From Phyto melanocephala (taxonomy: Eukaryota > Arthropoda > Insecta > Diptera > Rhinophoridae), in the NCBI GenBank assembly GCA_941918925.1, contig OW799233.1, positions 1,542,001 to 1,606,000 of the forward strand: a stretch of 64,000 nt of DNA. The letters run 5' to 3'. Below, one piece after another: positions 32,004 through 42,991 of this stretch. The translations under genes and the position numbers were made by a program. A model generated the notes under the pieces. That model was not told the DNA's origin. It worked only from the letters and a program-made list of their open reading frames with translations, and did no database searches. Position 1 is the first letter of the stretch; each line of letters begins with the position of its first letter.

Positions 32004-35000
32004 TTAAGGAGCTCCGCAATGTGTTCCACACATTGGCTCAGAAGACAAAGCCAATGAAGTTAACAAAGTTCTCCTTCCTGGATGAACACCAAGATTTTCC
32101 CAATTAATCCATGATAAACGTGCTGTTAAATCTGAAATAAAAATGTTTTTAAATCAACAGATATGTAAATACGTAAACATTATACATATACATATTTCAT
32201 TTTTGCCAATATCAATCATGTGTGACATAAGAAAAGTTATATATAAGTCAAACAAAGGTTGAAGTGAAAAAGCTTTTTTGGCTGCTTGTGAGTCATAAAA
32301 TTTGAGTATAAGTGCGTATAAATCATGGAAATTTAACTGAGCTGACGTACGCATACCCACAACAACGTTGATTTATAAGTACAATGAACATGAGTACTAC
32401 GTCGTACTTATACTTTTACCGTCCCATACTTATATGATTCGCAAAACTACCCACGTTGATTCATATTTTTAAGAAAATACTTAACTTCATAGAATGATTC
32501 AAGTTGATTCAACAACAAACACATTAACAGCTCTCATTTGTATGAAGAATAAAAAATGTTGCCAGGTCAGAGAGTAAAAGATATTTTTTATCCGCAAGAA
32601 AATTTGCATTTTTCAATGCAAGTTGAATATAAAGGGTCCGCTAAATAACTTTTTTTTTTTGAAAATTATATAAGAAAAGTGTAGCTTCGGCTGTGTGGCA
32701 CGTAGCGCCGTCCTGTTTAAACCAAATGTTGCCAATATCCTCCTCTTCAATTTCTGTGAACAAAAAATCTTTGTACATGGCCCAATAACGATCGCCATTG
32801 ACTACGGCCACTCCTTGCTCATTTTCGAAGAAAAATGGCCCAATAATGCCTCTGGACCAAAATCCGTACCAAACAGTGACTCGTTTTGGGTGTATCGGCT
32901 TTTCAATGTATGCGTACGGGTTTTCTGTGTCCCCAATGCGACAATTTTGCTTGTTTACATACCCGTCAAAATCAAAATGAGCTTCATCTGAAAAGATTAT
33001 TTTTTGGCAAAAACGACCAAAGTAATGTCGCAATATTTCCCAGCGTAGTTCAAGCGTATACACAACCATATTTGTTCAGCGGAAGGATAAAACTAATTAT
33101 CTGTCAAATCAGACATGAGCTAAGTGTTACCATTCACGAAATAAGCACTAGTTGAAAAAAAAAAACGTTAGATGGCGGACCCTTTACAATTTTTGCAACA
33201 CATATTACTATTTAATTTTTAAATAAATGCAATTGATTATGGCCCTTAGACTAAGTTTTGGTTGGCTTCTATATTAAGAGGTTAACAATAACAGTTATTT
33301 TCTGTATTTTATTTTCATGTTTAAGTTTTTTGCAGCAAATTAAAAATCTGCGTTTTTAGGTGCTCACTTAAATTTGAAAGATAATACGCAAAAACAAAAT
33401 CTAAATCTTTTCAACAATCCACAATTATTATGGTGAATGTCAAATTGTTATCTGGCAAGCCCAGTTAAAAAACACAACTTCATAATGAGTACGCGAGTCA
33501 TACTTGCTTTTGATCGTCTTTTTGATTTGCGTGAACGACAATAGCAATCAACTGAGTCATACAAACTTGTTGCTGAATATGAGTACTATAAGTGCCTAAA
33601 ATTTAAAAGTGAGTATAAGTAGTGAAGACTTTTCAATAAGTATGAATGCGTATAAATCAACAAAATAATGAATCATAATTCAAGTTGACTTACTTCATGA
33701 GTATTCGTTGCAGATCTCTAATATGTATATAGGATTCTTTTTATTGCGAACCAGGTTCATCTAGTTTATCATATATATATATATTTTTTTTTTTTGTTTT
33801 GCTCTTACCACTTGTATTCCAGTTAGCTCTGTCAGCTTTTATTTCGCCCCGCAAACATTTCTCCACATACGTTAAAGGATCGTACTCGGATTGCAATACT
33901 TCTCTCAGTAATGAAATGTAAGCAATAGCCAATCTTAACGTATCGATTTTACTTAAACGTTTTTCATAAGGAAATGTAGGAACATGGACTCTTAATTCAT
34001 CGAATGCTGAATTAATACTACTGCAAGTATTAAATTGGGGGAAAAAATGAAAAGATGATTTCGTTAATGTACTTGGCCTTGAAAAGTTTTGTATGTTTTT
34101 AAAATCGATGCTTAAAATCTAAAATTATAAAACAAAAATTAAATTATAGTGTGTACCCAGTTGGTGCCGACCTCTGGATCCTTTTTCGTTCACGTACGTT
34201 TGCCTGTTGTCTTTGTATTTTGTAAGGCACTGAACTGTATGAACTACTACCCGCATTCGGACTGCCACATATTAAAGATGAATTATTATTGCTGTTGTTA
34301 TTGTTGTTTATTCCAATGTTTGTGGAAGAGTCTAATATATTTTCTGAAATATAAAATGTTTATACATATCTGTATGTGTATGTATGTATGTATGTATGTA
34401 TGTATGTATGTATGTACATATATGTATATCGGTCAAAGTTTGACAATACTTAACTGACAAAACTGTCTAAAAAGCAATATTTTTCATAAACATGAAAAAT
34501 TCGATGTGTCCATTAATCTACTGACTGTGAACTAACTTTTTCATTTCCTGATCTTTTGTCCCTTTTTATAAGACTTACATATATGATGAATCTGTGTATA
34601 TATAAATATTTAAGTTGTCCTATGTTCGTTATTTTATAACTCGAGAACCCCTCAACCGACTTACATATGCGTTTTAAAGATCCACTTTTACATGGTTAAA
34701 AAAAAAAAACAAGTCCATACATCTACACTATACGCTATAAAAAGGGTGTTCCGAAATTAACGCACAAATAAGATTAGTCGCCACTTGTGCAGTAAAAAGT
34801 AAAAAAACCAAAGTGTATTAATCAATATGAATATTTTAAGTAGAAAGAAAAAAAAATTTAGTTCGCCTATGGGTATTAAAATTTGTTCAACGATAACGCT
34901 GTCGTTTGTACTTTTCGGAATAGAGAGCAACCCGAAGAGCCTTAAGAGATACCACCTAAATAAAACAAGACAAAATGTGATAAATAGGTTTTTTAATTGC

Positions 35001-38000
35001 AACTACGTAAAATACTTAACAAAATTTGATGTGCTTGAAAATGTCAAAGAAAAATTAAAATTTCATAATAAATCGTATATTTAGGAGTAGTTGCGACCCA
35101 CGTTAAATGATAACAATTGTTGAAATTAAAATGAAAAGCTGAAAAGCATTTTTTTCTACAATAATTAATTTGAAAAATTTAACTCATCGTAAACTGTTCT
35201 ATTTTCCCTGCGAAACTAGGTAAAGTTGTTTACTTTACACAAAAATGTATTTTGGTAAAAAAAATAAACAATCTTCATAGGACGTATTTACATATCAATT
35301 TTTTTCGTCCTAGTTTTTCTCTAGCTAACGCTCTTGTTTATGTTTGGCTGTACGCTAAAATTTTACAACAATAAGCTCAAGGCATATTAATTCATCAGGT
35401 AATTGCAGTTCGGAGAGAATTTTTTTTGTTTATATTTTTTGTATATGAAGTTTGACATTTGAAACTAATGAGAGAGGAGAGAAAATTGTTTTTTATTTAT
35501 AGACTTTAACAGCTGAAATTTAAAATAAGTGACGAAACAAGACTACCTGATGAATAAATGTGTATGTTTTAGTTTGGTTTAATTTTTGAAAAATATTTTT
35601 AAAGGAATAAAAGAGAGACTTACACAACTAACGTGTAAATTAAAGATGGGGAGGGCTGGAGAAGTAAAAAAATTCTAGGAAGATTTGCCATTAATACTAA
35701 ATGGTTTTGGGTGGCCTTTAAAAATGCCGGTGATAAGTGAAAGTTATTGTAGGAAGTGGTGGATTACAAAAGCAGTTTAAAAAGAAGGATGAGGTCATAT
35801 GTACTATTTTTCTATCTAAATGCAATCATCGCCACTATTATCCTCATAAGAGGTTACTAGTTGTATTCCTATTATAATTATTTTCATATACATATGTACA
35901 TATATTTTATGCGTTTAGGGGTTTTACATATATTTTACTAGTGACAAATTGTTTTAACTTTCAAAAATTGAAGCTTCTGTTTTAAAGACATATATTTTAT
36001 AACAGCTGACAATAACTACAATTTACAGTTTTTGTTAAATATCAAGCAAAATTGAAATATGTATTCTGAATTATAGCTTAAAGAGCAAATGATTAGGATT
36101 GCAAGCAGTTATGCTAGACTTAAGTATTTTAATTTTTTTTAATACCTTTTTGCCTAACGTCAAAGAATTAATAAAGACTGGAATTGTAAATCCAATTCGT
36201 TGAAAGCTCTACAGAAAACTTACATACATACATATGTATTTCTGTTAAGTTTTCCGTTGCCAGTAACACCACCGGATGATATCTGAAAATATCAATGACA
36301 ATAATGGAAAACTCATTCGGAATCTATATATAAATTCTGTCTGTTGCGTTGTGTCAGCTTTTGACCATTGAAAAGTATACATATTTTCAAAATTTTCCTT
36401 AATATATCTGGAATTGCTTTAATATCATATATCAATGTGTATGCATCTTCCTTACCATTTCCTTGTTGCAGATATTGTTGTTGTATTTGTCTAAAATTTG
36501 AACTCATGCGTAAATTTCCAGTTCCACTAGCGATGGCAGTGCCACCTGCATACACACACGACGGCAAATCGTTTATCATATCATCATCGAAATTATGAAA
36601 AGATAAATGGCTGGAATTAAATAAGAAAATCCATATTTTCATTTATTTATATTTTTGTCAAGAGCTTATAATACAATCCGTCCTATTCAATGCTGTGAGT
36701 GAAATCAAATTGTTCGGAATTGTAATTGAAATATTGTCATTTTCTACTAGGCTACGATAATTCCGAACAGTTTAATTTCACTCTGAATTAATAACACCTA
36801 CCAACACACATACATATGTTGTGAATATGAGTCGTTTTGTTTTATAAATACAATTGGCTAACTCATAAGGACACCTTCGTGTCGTGTTGTCATTATACTT
36901 ATATATTTTAAAAAAATTTCGACCACAGCTCAACCTATCGGATTTAAAAGTATACTTAACAAATGTGTAAATCGTTTAAAATATTTAAAAGCAGTTCCCG
37001 GTAAGAGTGCGCACATACGAACGGTTTCTATATACATACATATATTTGCATGTCATAATAGCATGACAAGTCAGCCAATCAATATGTCAATATATGTACG
37101 TAAATGTTTAGGATTTTAGCAAGTACATATTTGTTAGTTCTGGGGCCGAATTACGGCATTCGAACGTGATCGTAATTGTAAAATTCTTATTAGAATCTCT
37201 ATTCCTAAAGCACAGCGAACTCGAACGTTCGAGTAAAATTTCGATCGTGATCTAATGCCGTAATTCGGCCCGTGGATTTTGCGAATAACATGCATGTCTA
37301 AAATGCCACAATTTTAACGACATGCAGAGTAAAGTGGTTGAATTGGTAAATCTGACAAGGATTATTGGTTCGGAAATAGAAAATTAAAAGATTAAATACA
37401 CTTGTGTTACCTGAAAGGCAGGATGTGGTGTGGAGGAAGATATTACGAATAGACTCAAAACAGCCAGGTTTGCATTTGGTCGATCAAGTAGTAAAACGTG
37501 ACGGTCATTACAAATTTCCCAGAAGGCAAAGATACGTAATTTTGAAGCTTGCGTAAAATCCACATCGTTATACGAAAGCGATATCTGGCTTATGACAGAA
37601 TATATAGCCTAACAACTGCAAGTCTTTATTAATTAATGTCTGCAAATAATATGTAGAACATTCCATCTAAATACGATCATGAATATAGAGCTCTTGAAGC
37701 TATCAAAGAATAATTTTTAATAAGTAAAAAAATATATAAAACATTCGCCATTGTGACTTTTGATCCATCCTGTAAAAATTTTGGCCAACTTAACATTAAT
37801 TTATTTTTTGCTAATCTGTTGTCTTTTGGTTCAGAATTGTGGCAAAATTTTTTTTATTCTATTCAAGGGACATCTTTTATTAAAAACTAATTTTAACTTC
37901 TTGTTTTGTCCTACGCCTTTTTAAGAGTAAATTTTTCTGGAAGAGTGTATAAAGTGCAATTATGATGTGGCAATTGTGACATTTACCTGAATTGATCATG

Positions 38001-40159
38001 TTGAGTCATGGATACAGAAGGCAAAGAGGATTTTGCATCAAGCAATAGAGACAATGCCAAGACTGCTGCCGGCTTTAAGAAAAATGGATACAAGATCAGA
38101 AAATTGGAAGCATTACGATGGCACATGGCATCGCTTTGATCTCAATAAGTATGCCTCTAAAAATAAAATGACGCTGATGTGTGTTAATGGACACGTGGGA
38201 ATAGCTGGAAATAAGGCTACTGACGAACTCATGAAGAGGGGATAGGTTAACGTGGGAAAACTCTTTAAACGAAGTTGGATGGAGGGAATCACTTGTAGAG
38301 AGGATCGTATGGTGCTTAAGGGAGCTCTTTACAGGAGTGCAGAACAGTTACTCAGTTTTAATTGCATTATTATGAGCTGGATAACTGAGTTGATTGAAGG
38401 ACATGAAAACTTCAAATATTATAAAATATTCACAGGAAAGCACACACTAACCTACCGTTGCCACATGCAAGTGCAAGTGAAAAAAAACCAATACACTAAC
38501 ACTTTTTTACTAACACAACTACACTTTGGCAACCTGCGACTCAGCTTGCGAAGAAATTTTTAAGCAAGTAAAATTTTTACAGTTACGGCAAGTAAAGTAA
38601 CAAACCGAAAAACAGTGTTGTCTAATACTGAGTTTTTTGTTAACTCAATAATATATCATACAATTGTGGTAAATAATTCATCTAATTTTTTTAATAAATA
38701 TGCATATATGTATATGAAGAATATTAAGAAAAAATATTAATATTCATTTAAAATGTAAGTTTTAATATAAATATCAAAATTTAATAAAAAAAAATTATAT
38801 TTAAAAGTTACATGTCTAAAGGTAACGTTCAATAGTGGCTATTGACAACACTTAATTACCAATTGAAGCAGCGCCATTTGTTTTAGATTTGTTTGAAGTT
38901 TATTTGTTGACGACATTTTAAAAATGAACTTGCACTGTGCTGTGTAGCCACTCAAAAAATTTTTGTGTTTATTTTGGCATTTCTCCTGATTTTCGTTAGT
39001 AATACGTATACACTACTTGCAAGTAAATACTTGCCTGTGGCAACGTAGGGTAAGTGTAGATGCTATAGGGCTTCTCAGTCTGAAGGGGTTGCTAGCAATT
39101 ACTAAGGATTATGCGAAGAGTAAAATTACCAGTCGGCAGTGTGAAATCGTTTTCTAATCTAGAGCGAAAACCGATTATGGAGCGAGACTTAGTAAAGGAA
39201 GGAAGGGATACCGATTGATAGCATCGTAATTACTGAGGAGTGAAAAAGGTTGACAAGGAGCCGGAGATAGTAGTGGTCTGCTTCGATACTTCTTCTACAT
39301 AATATATTTCCAGTCAATGCGTGTATTATAAAATGGATGATAAATAAATAAGTAAAATCACATACATATTTTGTAAATGAAGGTTTTTACAAAGAAATAA
39401 AAAGCAGGTACAATTACATAGATTGTTAATTTAATTAATCTGCCAACAGTCCCTGAGCTTTTTTTCTGCTTTTTATTTGAATTCTTAAATTTCACATTGC
39501 TGAACAATTTTTGTTTTTTAATCGATTAATCAGATTTGGAGATTACTGATGACATACATACATACATACATATTGGTATGTGCGATGTTTATGATCAGAA
39601 GAACGGTTGTTGAGAGAAAACCTTGTTTGGTTTTTATAGTTTTTGTTAAGATAATTTATAATAAATATTAAGAAAAATTTACAAATTTTCAAATTTCAAA
39701 AAGGCATAACTTAAGCTTTCATAAAAATAAAGATTTTCATATGCTTATTGTTATATTGTTACAATGTAATCCAACCGTTTTTTTTTTTTTTAATTTTGTT
39801 TTGGAACAACTCGCGCAGTGACTGTGAGATTGTGATTTTTACTTTTGCATTTAAAACATACAAATTTATATTTTCCCCACTTTAATTTTGTTCTTTTGTA
39901 TTTTTTTACACAATATATTTTCACTATTTATTTAAAGCACTTTCATTATTTTTGCTCTTTAATTTTTCATATTTAATTTTAAACCGAAATTCTTTAAATG
40001 TTTCACTAAAGATTAGCAATGTATTTTTAGAGTCAAATATAAATTTCGTTAATATTACTATGTATGTACATACATATGTATATTGATTTTTATTCCAAAT
40101 TATACAACTAACCTAATTGGAGGAGATGATGAAGAATCAGGCAGTTGATTACGAGACAT
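32004..40159 (-). CDS. Fer2: PTF1A/48-related bHLH transcription factor (Fer2-like)
   Basis: Minus-strand exons: 40159-40113, 36610-36456, 34343-34172, 34017-33809, 32131-32004; phases agree, 236 aa. The bHLH spans about 112-166: basic region [13 protein letters not shown] with the E-box-contacting Glu119, helix 1 [21 protein letters not shown], then [22 protein letters not shown] conserved tail follows ([20 protein letters not shown], then [18 protein letters not shown]). This tail and bHLH fit Drosophila 48-related-2 (Fer2), a nuclear factor for dopaminergic and clock neuron development; Fer1 or Fer3 are the alternatives. The N-terminus ([15 protein letters not shown]) is on a 47-nt first exon whose reading frame joins perfectly to exon 2. 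Splicing within the basic/helix 1 boundary is ambiguous: tandem acceptor CAGTAG (34021-34018 on the minus strand) and a weak donor GTCGGC (34171) with a second in-frame donor 15 nt downstream (34156). Intron 4 carries a mariner relic. Confidence 0.87.
32330..32580. repeat. Possible left half of a repeat interrupted by mariner
   Basis: In Fer2 intron 4 the phrases GAGTATAAGTGCGTATAAATCA (about 32300) and TTGATTTATAAGTACAATGA (about 32370), together with GAGTACTACGTCGTACTTATAC, resemble phrases in 33580-33700 (TATGAATGCGTATAAATCAAC, GAGTATAAGTAGTG). They may be the two flanks of one older repeat into which the mariner at 32632 inserted. Ends not determined. Confidence 0.3.
32632..33184 (-). mobile_element. 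Mariner deletion derivative with TA target duplication
   Basis: Ends: AAGGGTCCGC at 32632, and the reverse complement of the right end (33184) also reads AAGGGTCCGC, with more partial matches inside. TA lies immediately outside on both sides (32630-32631 and 33185-33186). The 553-bp body holds a piece of mariner transposase on the minus strand. It lies in Fer2 intron 4 in the same orientation as that gene. Confidence 0.9.
32641..33069 (-). pseudogene. Mariner transposase fragment
   Basis: 142-codon frame holding the middle of a mariner (DD-D type) transposase: [19 protein letters not shown] with the first catalytic Asp, then [21 protein letters not shown] and [14 protein letters not shown] with the second catalytic Asp. 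The N-terminal helix-turn-helix domain and everything past the second Asp, including the third catalytic Asp, are absent, so it cannot transpose. The reading frame is otherwise intact, which suggests the deletion is not old. Confidence 0.9.
34380..34416. repeat. (TATG)n tetranucleotide microsatellite
   Basis: About nine TATG/GTAT units inside Fer2 intron 2. Confidence 0.95.
34416..36455 (-). other. Most of Fer2 intron 2
   Basis: Intron 34344-36455 of the minus-strand bHLH gene. It holds the TATG repeat at its left end, an 85-codon open frame at 34827-35084 with no recognised family, and at 35398-35490 the dispersed repeat also seen at 15857-15965. Confidence 0.45.
36697..36783. mobile_element. 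Short palindromic MITE, copy 1
   Basis: The arm GAGTGAAATCAAATTGTTCG (from 36697) pairs with the right arm, whose reverse complement is GAGTGAAATTAAACTGTTCG, differing at two of 20 positions. A relative lies at 53827-53927. Within Fer2 intron 1. Confidence 0.65.
37143..37271. mobile_element. 129-bp MITE with GGGCCGAATTACGGCATT ends
   Basis: Perfect 18-bp terminal inverted repeat GGGCCGAATTACGGCATT, then a second partly paired block (CGATCG-type). It contains the near-palindrome GAACTCGAACGTTCGAG. No coding sequence. No certain target duplication. Within Fer2 intron 1. Confidence 0.75.
38030..38420 (+). pseudogene. LINE RNase H-domain fragment
   Basis: The frame 38033-38245 ends with a typical retrotransposon RNase H tail: [23 protein letters not shown], where the family has WVPGHxGIxGNExADxLA. 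Upstream is ENWKHY. Several changes from consensus, no start of the domain and an immediate stop mark it as a relic of an R1/I/Jockey-like LINE in Fer2 intron 1. It is followed at 38451 by a MITE. Confidence 0.65.
38451..39049. mobile_element. 599-bp MITE with CCTAC-GTTGCCACA ends
   Basis: Left end CCTACCGTTGCCACATGCAA and right end, in reverse complement, CCTACGTTGCCACAGGCAAG. The ends are similar over about 20 bp with one gap. A pair CAGTGTTGTC (38612) / GACAACACTT (38842) inside suggests another inserted short element with hAT-like ends. No coding sequence. Target duplication not certain. Confidence 0.55.
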
Positions 40160-40900
40160 ATTCAATGTTGATTATTTCCAAAAGTTTTACTTTAAAATTG
40201 TTTATTTCAATTAAATTATCAACTGCTCTTTAATAGGATTTATTATAAAATAACAGCATCTCTTGGGAATTCACTAGCTTTTATAGAATTACATAAATAT
40301 CCTGAATTCCAACAAGAATAAATAAGCACTCACAATCCAATAAGGATGTTCATCCCTTGTAAAAGTTTATCAAATTCTGCTACATTTTAATTCGCTGACA
40401 ACAATTGCAAGGGGCGGTGCTTACCATAAACAAACGTACATACATACATACATACATAATTGTATGTTGCTATTTTAACCCTGTAATGCACTTGGCCTGC
40501 TTTTAATGATTTGAAAACGAAAATGTATTTTTTTCAGTTATATATAACCGAGAGAGCTAATTTGAAAGGACTTGACTATCGCAATATAACACACTACAAG
40601 CAAAATTAAAATCCATAATGGCGGTGAAAAAGTTTGTATATGGGTCATATCTGGTATTTAAAATACTATTCAGCTTTAAATTGTTTCGTCTGAGGCGAAT
40701 TCATTAACACTAATCAAGTGATATAAAATAAAAAGCTAGAGAGTTATATTTGCCGAGGCATCTGAGATGTGTCAGCCACACATTAAATCTTTTAGCCACA
40801 ACAGATATAAATATTTTTATAAAAAATTCTCGTGCCTGTAGGATTCACTACTCGGCAATTGCTAATTGTACTTTATTATGGAATTAATCCAGAAGACCCA
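40160..40900. other. Upstream of Fer2
   Basis: Presumed promoter and 5' UTR side of the minus-strand bHLH gene. ACAT repeat at 40437-40457. No conserved promoter element recognised and no other gene. Confidence 0.35.
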
Positions 40901-40995
40901 AATAAGCTGAAGTCATAGAAGATTGCCTCGGACATCAGTTAGTATATTCATGTCCCACAAGATGGAACTCTCTTTTCGATTCCATAGTATAGCTA

Positions 40996-41403
40996 ATGAA
41001 AAGAACCCCAAAATTAAATGAATTATTTGTTAAGTTTGATAAGGCTAACACGTTCTCAGTTATAGAACTGGAGTACTTAGAGGAATTCATTGAAATATTG
41101 AAACCAATAGCTACGGCGTTGGACCACATACAGGGAAATAATTGCTATTATGGAAAACTTTTGCCTACTTTTATATCTGTAAGAACCAGATTAGATCGGC
41201 TGCAATGTAACAACTTGAGACATTTTAGTTGTATTTTACCAAAACTAAGGGAGAGCGTTGAGAGAATATTTGTAAAGTTTTTCATGCTGGCACCTGAATT
41301 TCGGTCTCATAAAAATTTACATATATGCATACATACATATGTATCTCTTCTTAGTTCTGTTTCTAAATGTTTTATTCAAAAAATATTTGTATTTTGTATT
41401 TGA
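40996..41403 (+). pseudogene. hAT transposase middle fragment
   Basis: About 105 residues with the hAT catalytic-region pattern: ELEYLEEFIEILKPIATALD, IQGNNCYYGKLLPTFISVRT and a following L-RL. These match the segment of hAT transposases just before the C-terminal dimerisation block (LKPI-ALD-LQ-E--YYG--LPT). The N-terminus and C-terminal part are missing. It differs from the hAT remnant in Sb intron 5, so two hAT families are represented in the window. Confidence 0.75.
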
Positions 41404-41520
41404 CATAGACAGCTTAAAAGTATTTTGTATTTTGTATTTGAAATACACAACTTGAAAGTATTTGTATTTGAAATACACAACTTGAAAGTATTTGTATGTT
41501 GTATTTGAAATACATCAAGG
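41395..41520. repeat. Subterminal tandem repeats of a hAT element
   Basis: About four degenerate copies of a roughly 30-bp unit (TATTTGAAATACACAACTTG and the adjoining AAAGTATTTG), immediately before the hAT terminus. Confidence 0.8.
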
Positions 41521-41541
41521 TATTTATTTTGCCCAGCCCTG

Positions 41542-42180
41542 GTGATAAGACCCATCTATAATATTGCAAGAGGATATTTGATTAGATGCTGAAGTAATTT
41601 TGGTACCAATGATTATCATAAACAATAAAAGCAATACTATCTATGAGTTCTGACAGCTTAGACTAACTTGCAGATATGACTGATACAATTTATGGCTAAC
41701 CAGGAATTCACTCGTTATGTCTAATAGATGTAACTAACCAAACAACTCGTTTTGAAGAGTTAGAAAATCAATTAAGTGAAATTATACAGCGTAATACGTC
41801 CGAATGCACAATAAAAGCAAGAGCAACAGTGGAAGCCTGTTGGTATCGTTTTTCTTTTGACTAAAAAGGCACTTAGTGTCGTTCCCCAAGCTCGTATTAT
41901 TCGGCTGCAGGAGATAAAACGCTAAGTCATCTCTTCTTATGAATCTAAGCCTAAAAGCATAACTTTTTAGCTGTCATTGTCCGATTGGTTTAAGAAGAGC
42001 TGCTATTTGGAATTAATTAATTAATTTCTAATGTTCCACGAGCAATTACCCGGCAGCAAAATTTTTTGCTAAAATGAAATCGAGAAGGGAATTAAGAAGT
42101 GATTTCAAACAGAATTTCCAACTCGAGATACTGAATTAACTTATTGTTTCTTTTATTTTAAATTTTAATTTTATAAACAA
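41542..42180. other. Unassigned stretch with eroded coding look
   Basis: Not AT-simple. Short open pieces in several frames (for example PQARIIRLQEIKR near 41890) suggest an old transposon, but no domain is recognisable. Confidence 0.3.
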
Positions 42181-42181
42181 A

Positions 42182-42240
42182 CTAGCGAATCCCCTGCACA
42201 CTTCGTGGTGCAAAAAAGAAAATAAAAAAATCAATTCGAA
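42182..42240 (-). mobile_element. Helitron 3' end fragment
   Basis: Plus strand CTAGCGAATCCCCTGCACAC then TTCGTGGTGC. In reverse it is a GCAC..GTGC hairpin followed by CTAG|T. The rest of the element is not delimited. Confidence 0.6.
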
Positions 42241-42519
42241 CTCAGTGATAATTGACTAAAATCGCATAAGCGTTGCTACCTGCCTTGTTAGTCAGATAAG
42301 CATATTTTAGTTTTAGTATATAAGTAGTAAGTTTAAAGTTTGTAAATAAAATAGTCCTATTATAACATCAAACTACTATTGATTTACTTACTATTTCGCT
42401 TGCGATCTTTAGGTCTTGTCGAATACATATTTGTTGTTGTTTTTTTTTAATATGAACAAAAAATCACATGTTGACATTAAAAGTCATAACTCATGAACGC
42501 GTCGAGCGATAAACCATCT

Positions 42520-42946
42520 ACACGACCATAGGAGCAAACCTTAAAAATTTCAACGAGTTCGGTTAGACCAAGGCGAATTCATACAGGTGAAATTATCTGC
42601 CCAGCTGATTGTGAAACATTTTGTCAAAATTGGTTGAATTCGCTTTGATTTCATTTATTAATGCAGGGATAGGAAATGTGATTTTGGTTTCGGTATTAAA
42701 CAATTAATTTGAGTGTACTTTTTTGATAATAAATGTGATTAATTTATGTATATTGTTTGCTTTTGCGTCATTAATAATGTGTTTAAAAAATTTATATTCT
42801 GTTTTTAATCAAATTTTATTATATTTAATATGTAAAAACAACTTTTCCATCCCTGATATACGAATTGGCCTTGACATAAAACATCCCATGAAAAGTTGCT
42901 TTGTTGTATCAATTCGCCGTTGACTATACCTTATGGATATGCCTTG
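42520..42946. mobile_element. Dispersed MITE family X, right-hand part
   Basis: Similar over most of its length to 62790-63159 (TGATTTCATTTATTAATGCA then GGGAT, GATTGTGAA, ATTGGCCTT, CAACTTTTC). It ends CCTTATGGATATGCCTT at 42946, which is exactly the reverse complement of AAGGCATATCCATAAGG, the left end of the 62406 copy. The left end of this copy was not located. Confidence 0.65.
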
Positions 42947-42991
42947 GGTTAGACCGTTCGTGAGTTATAAAGTCTAACCCAAGGCATATCC
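42935..42991. repeat. Perfect 19-bp inverted repeat with 19-nt loop
   Basis: GGATATGCCTTGGGTTAGA (42935-42953) and its exact reverse complement (42973-42991), separated by 19 nt. The outer part of each arm is the terminus of MITE family X. The right arm abuts the Helitron-like tandem array. Confidence 0.95.

Larger units (their letters stand above)
40980..41541 (+). mobile_element. 5'-truncated hAT transposon, 3' part
   Basis: The right end reads TTTTGCCCAGCCCTG (ending 41541). Its reverse complement CAGGGCTGGGCAAAA is a typical hAT terminus. Before it lie about four copies of a roughly 30-bp unit containing TTTGAAATACACAACTTGAA (about 41395-41520), a subterminal repeat array. The coding remnant is at 40996-41320. 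No matching left end was found. Confidence 0.75.

Noticed and set aside
34827..35084. 85-codon frame [10 protein letters not shown]...
   Set aside because: No recognisable domain; AT-rich intronic DNA of Fer2; no flanking repeats that would define a transposon.
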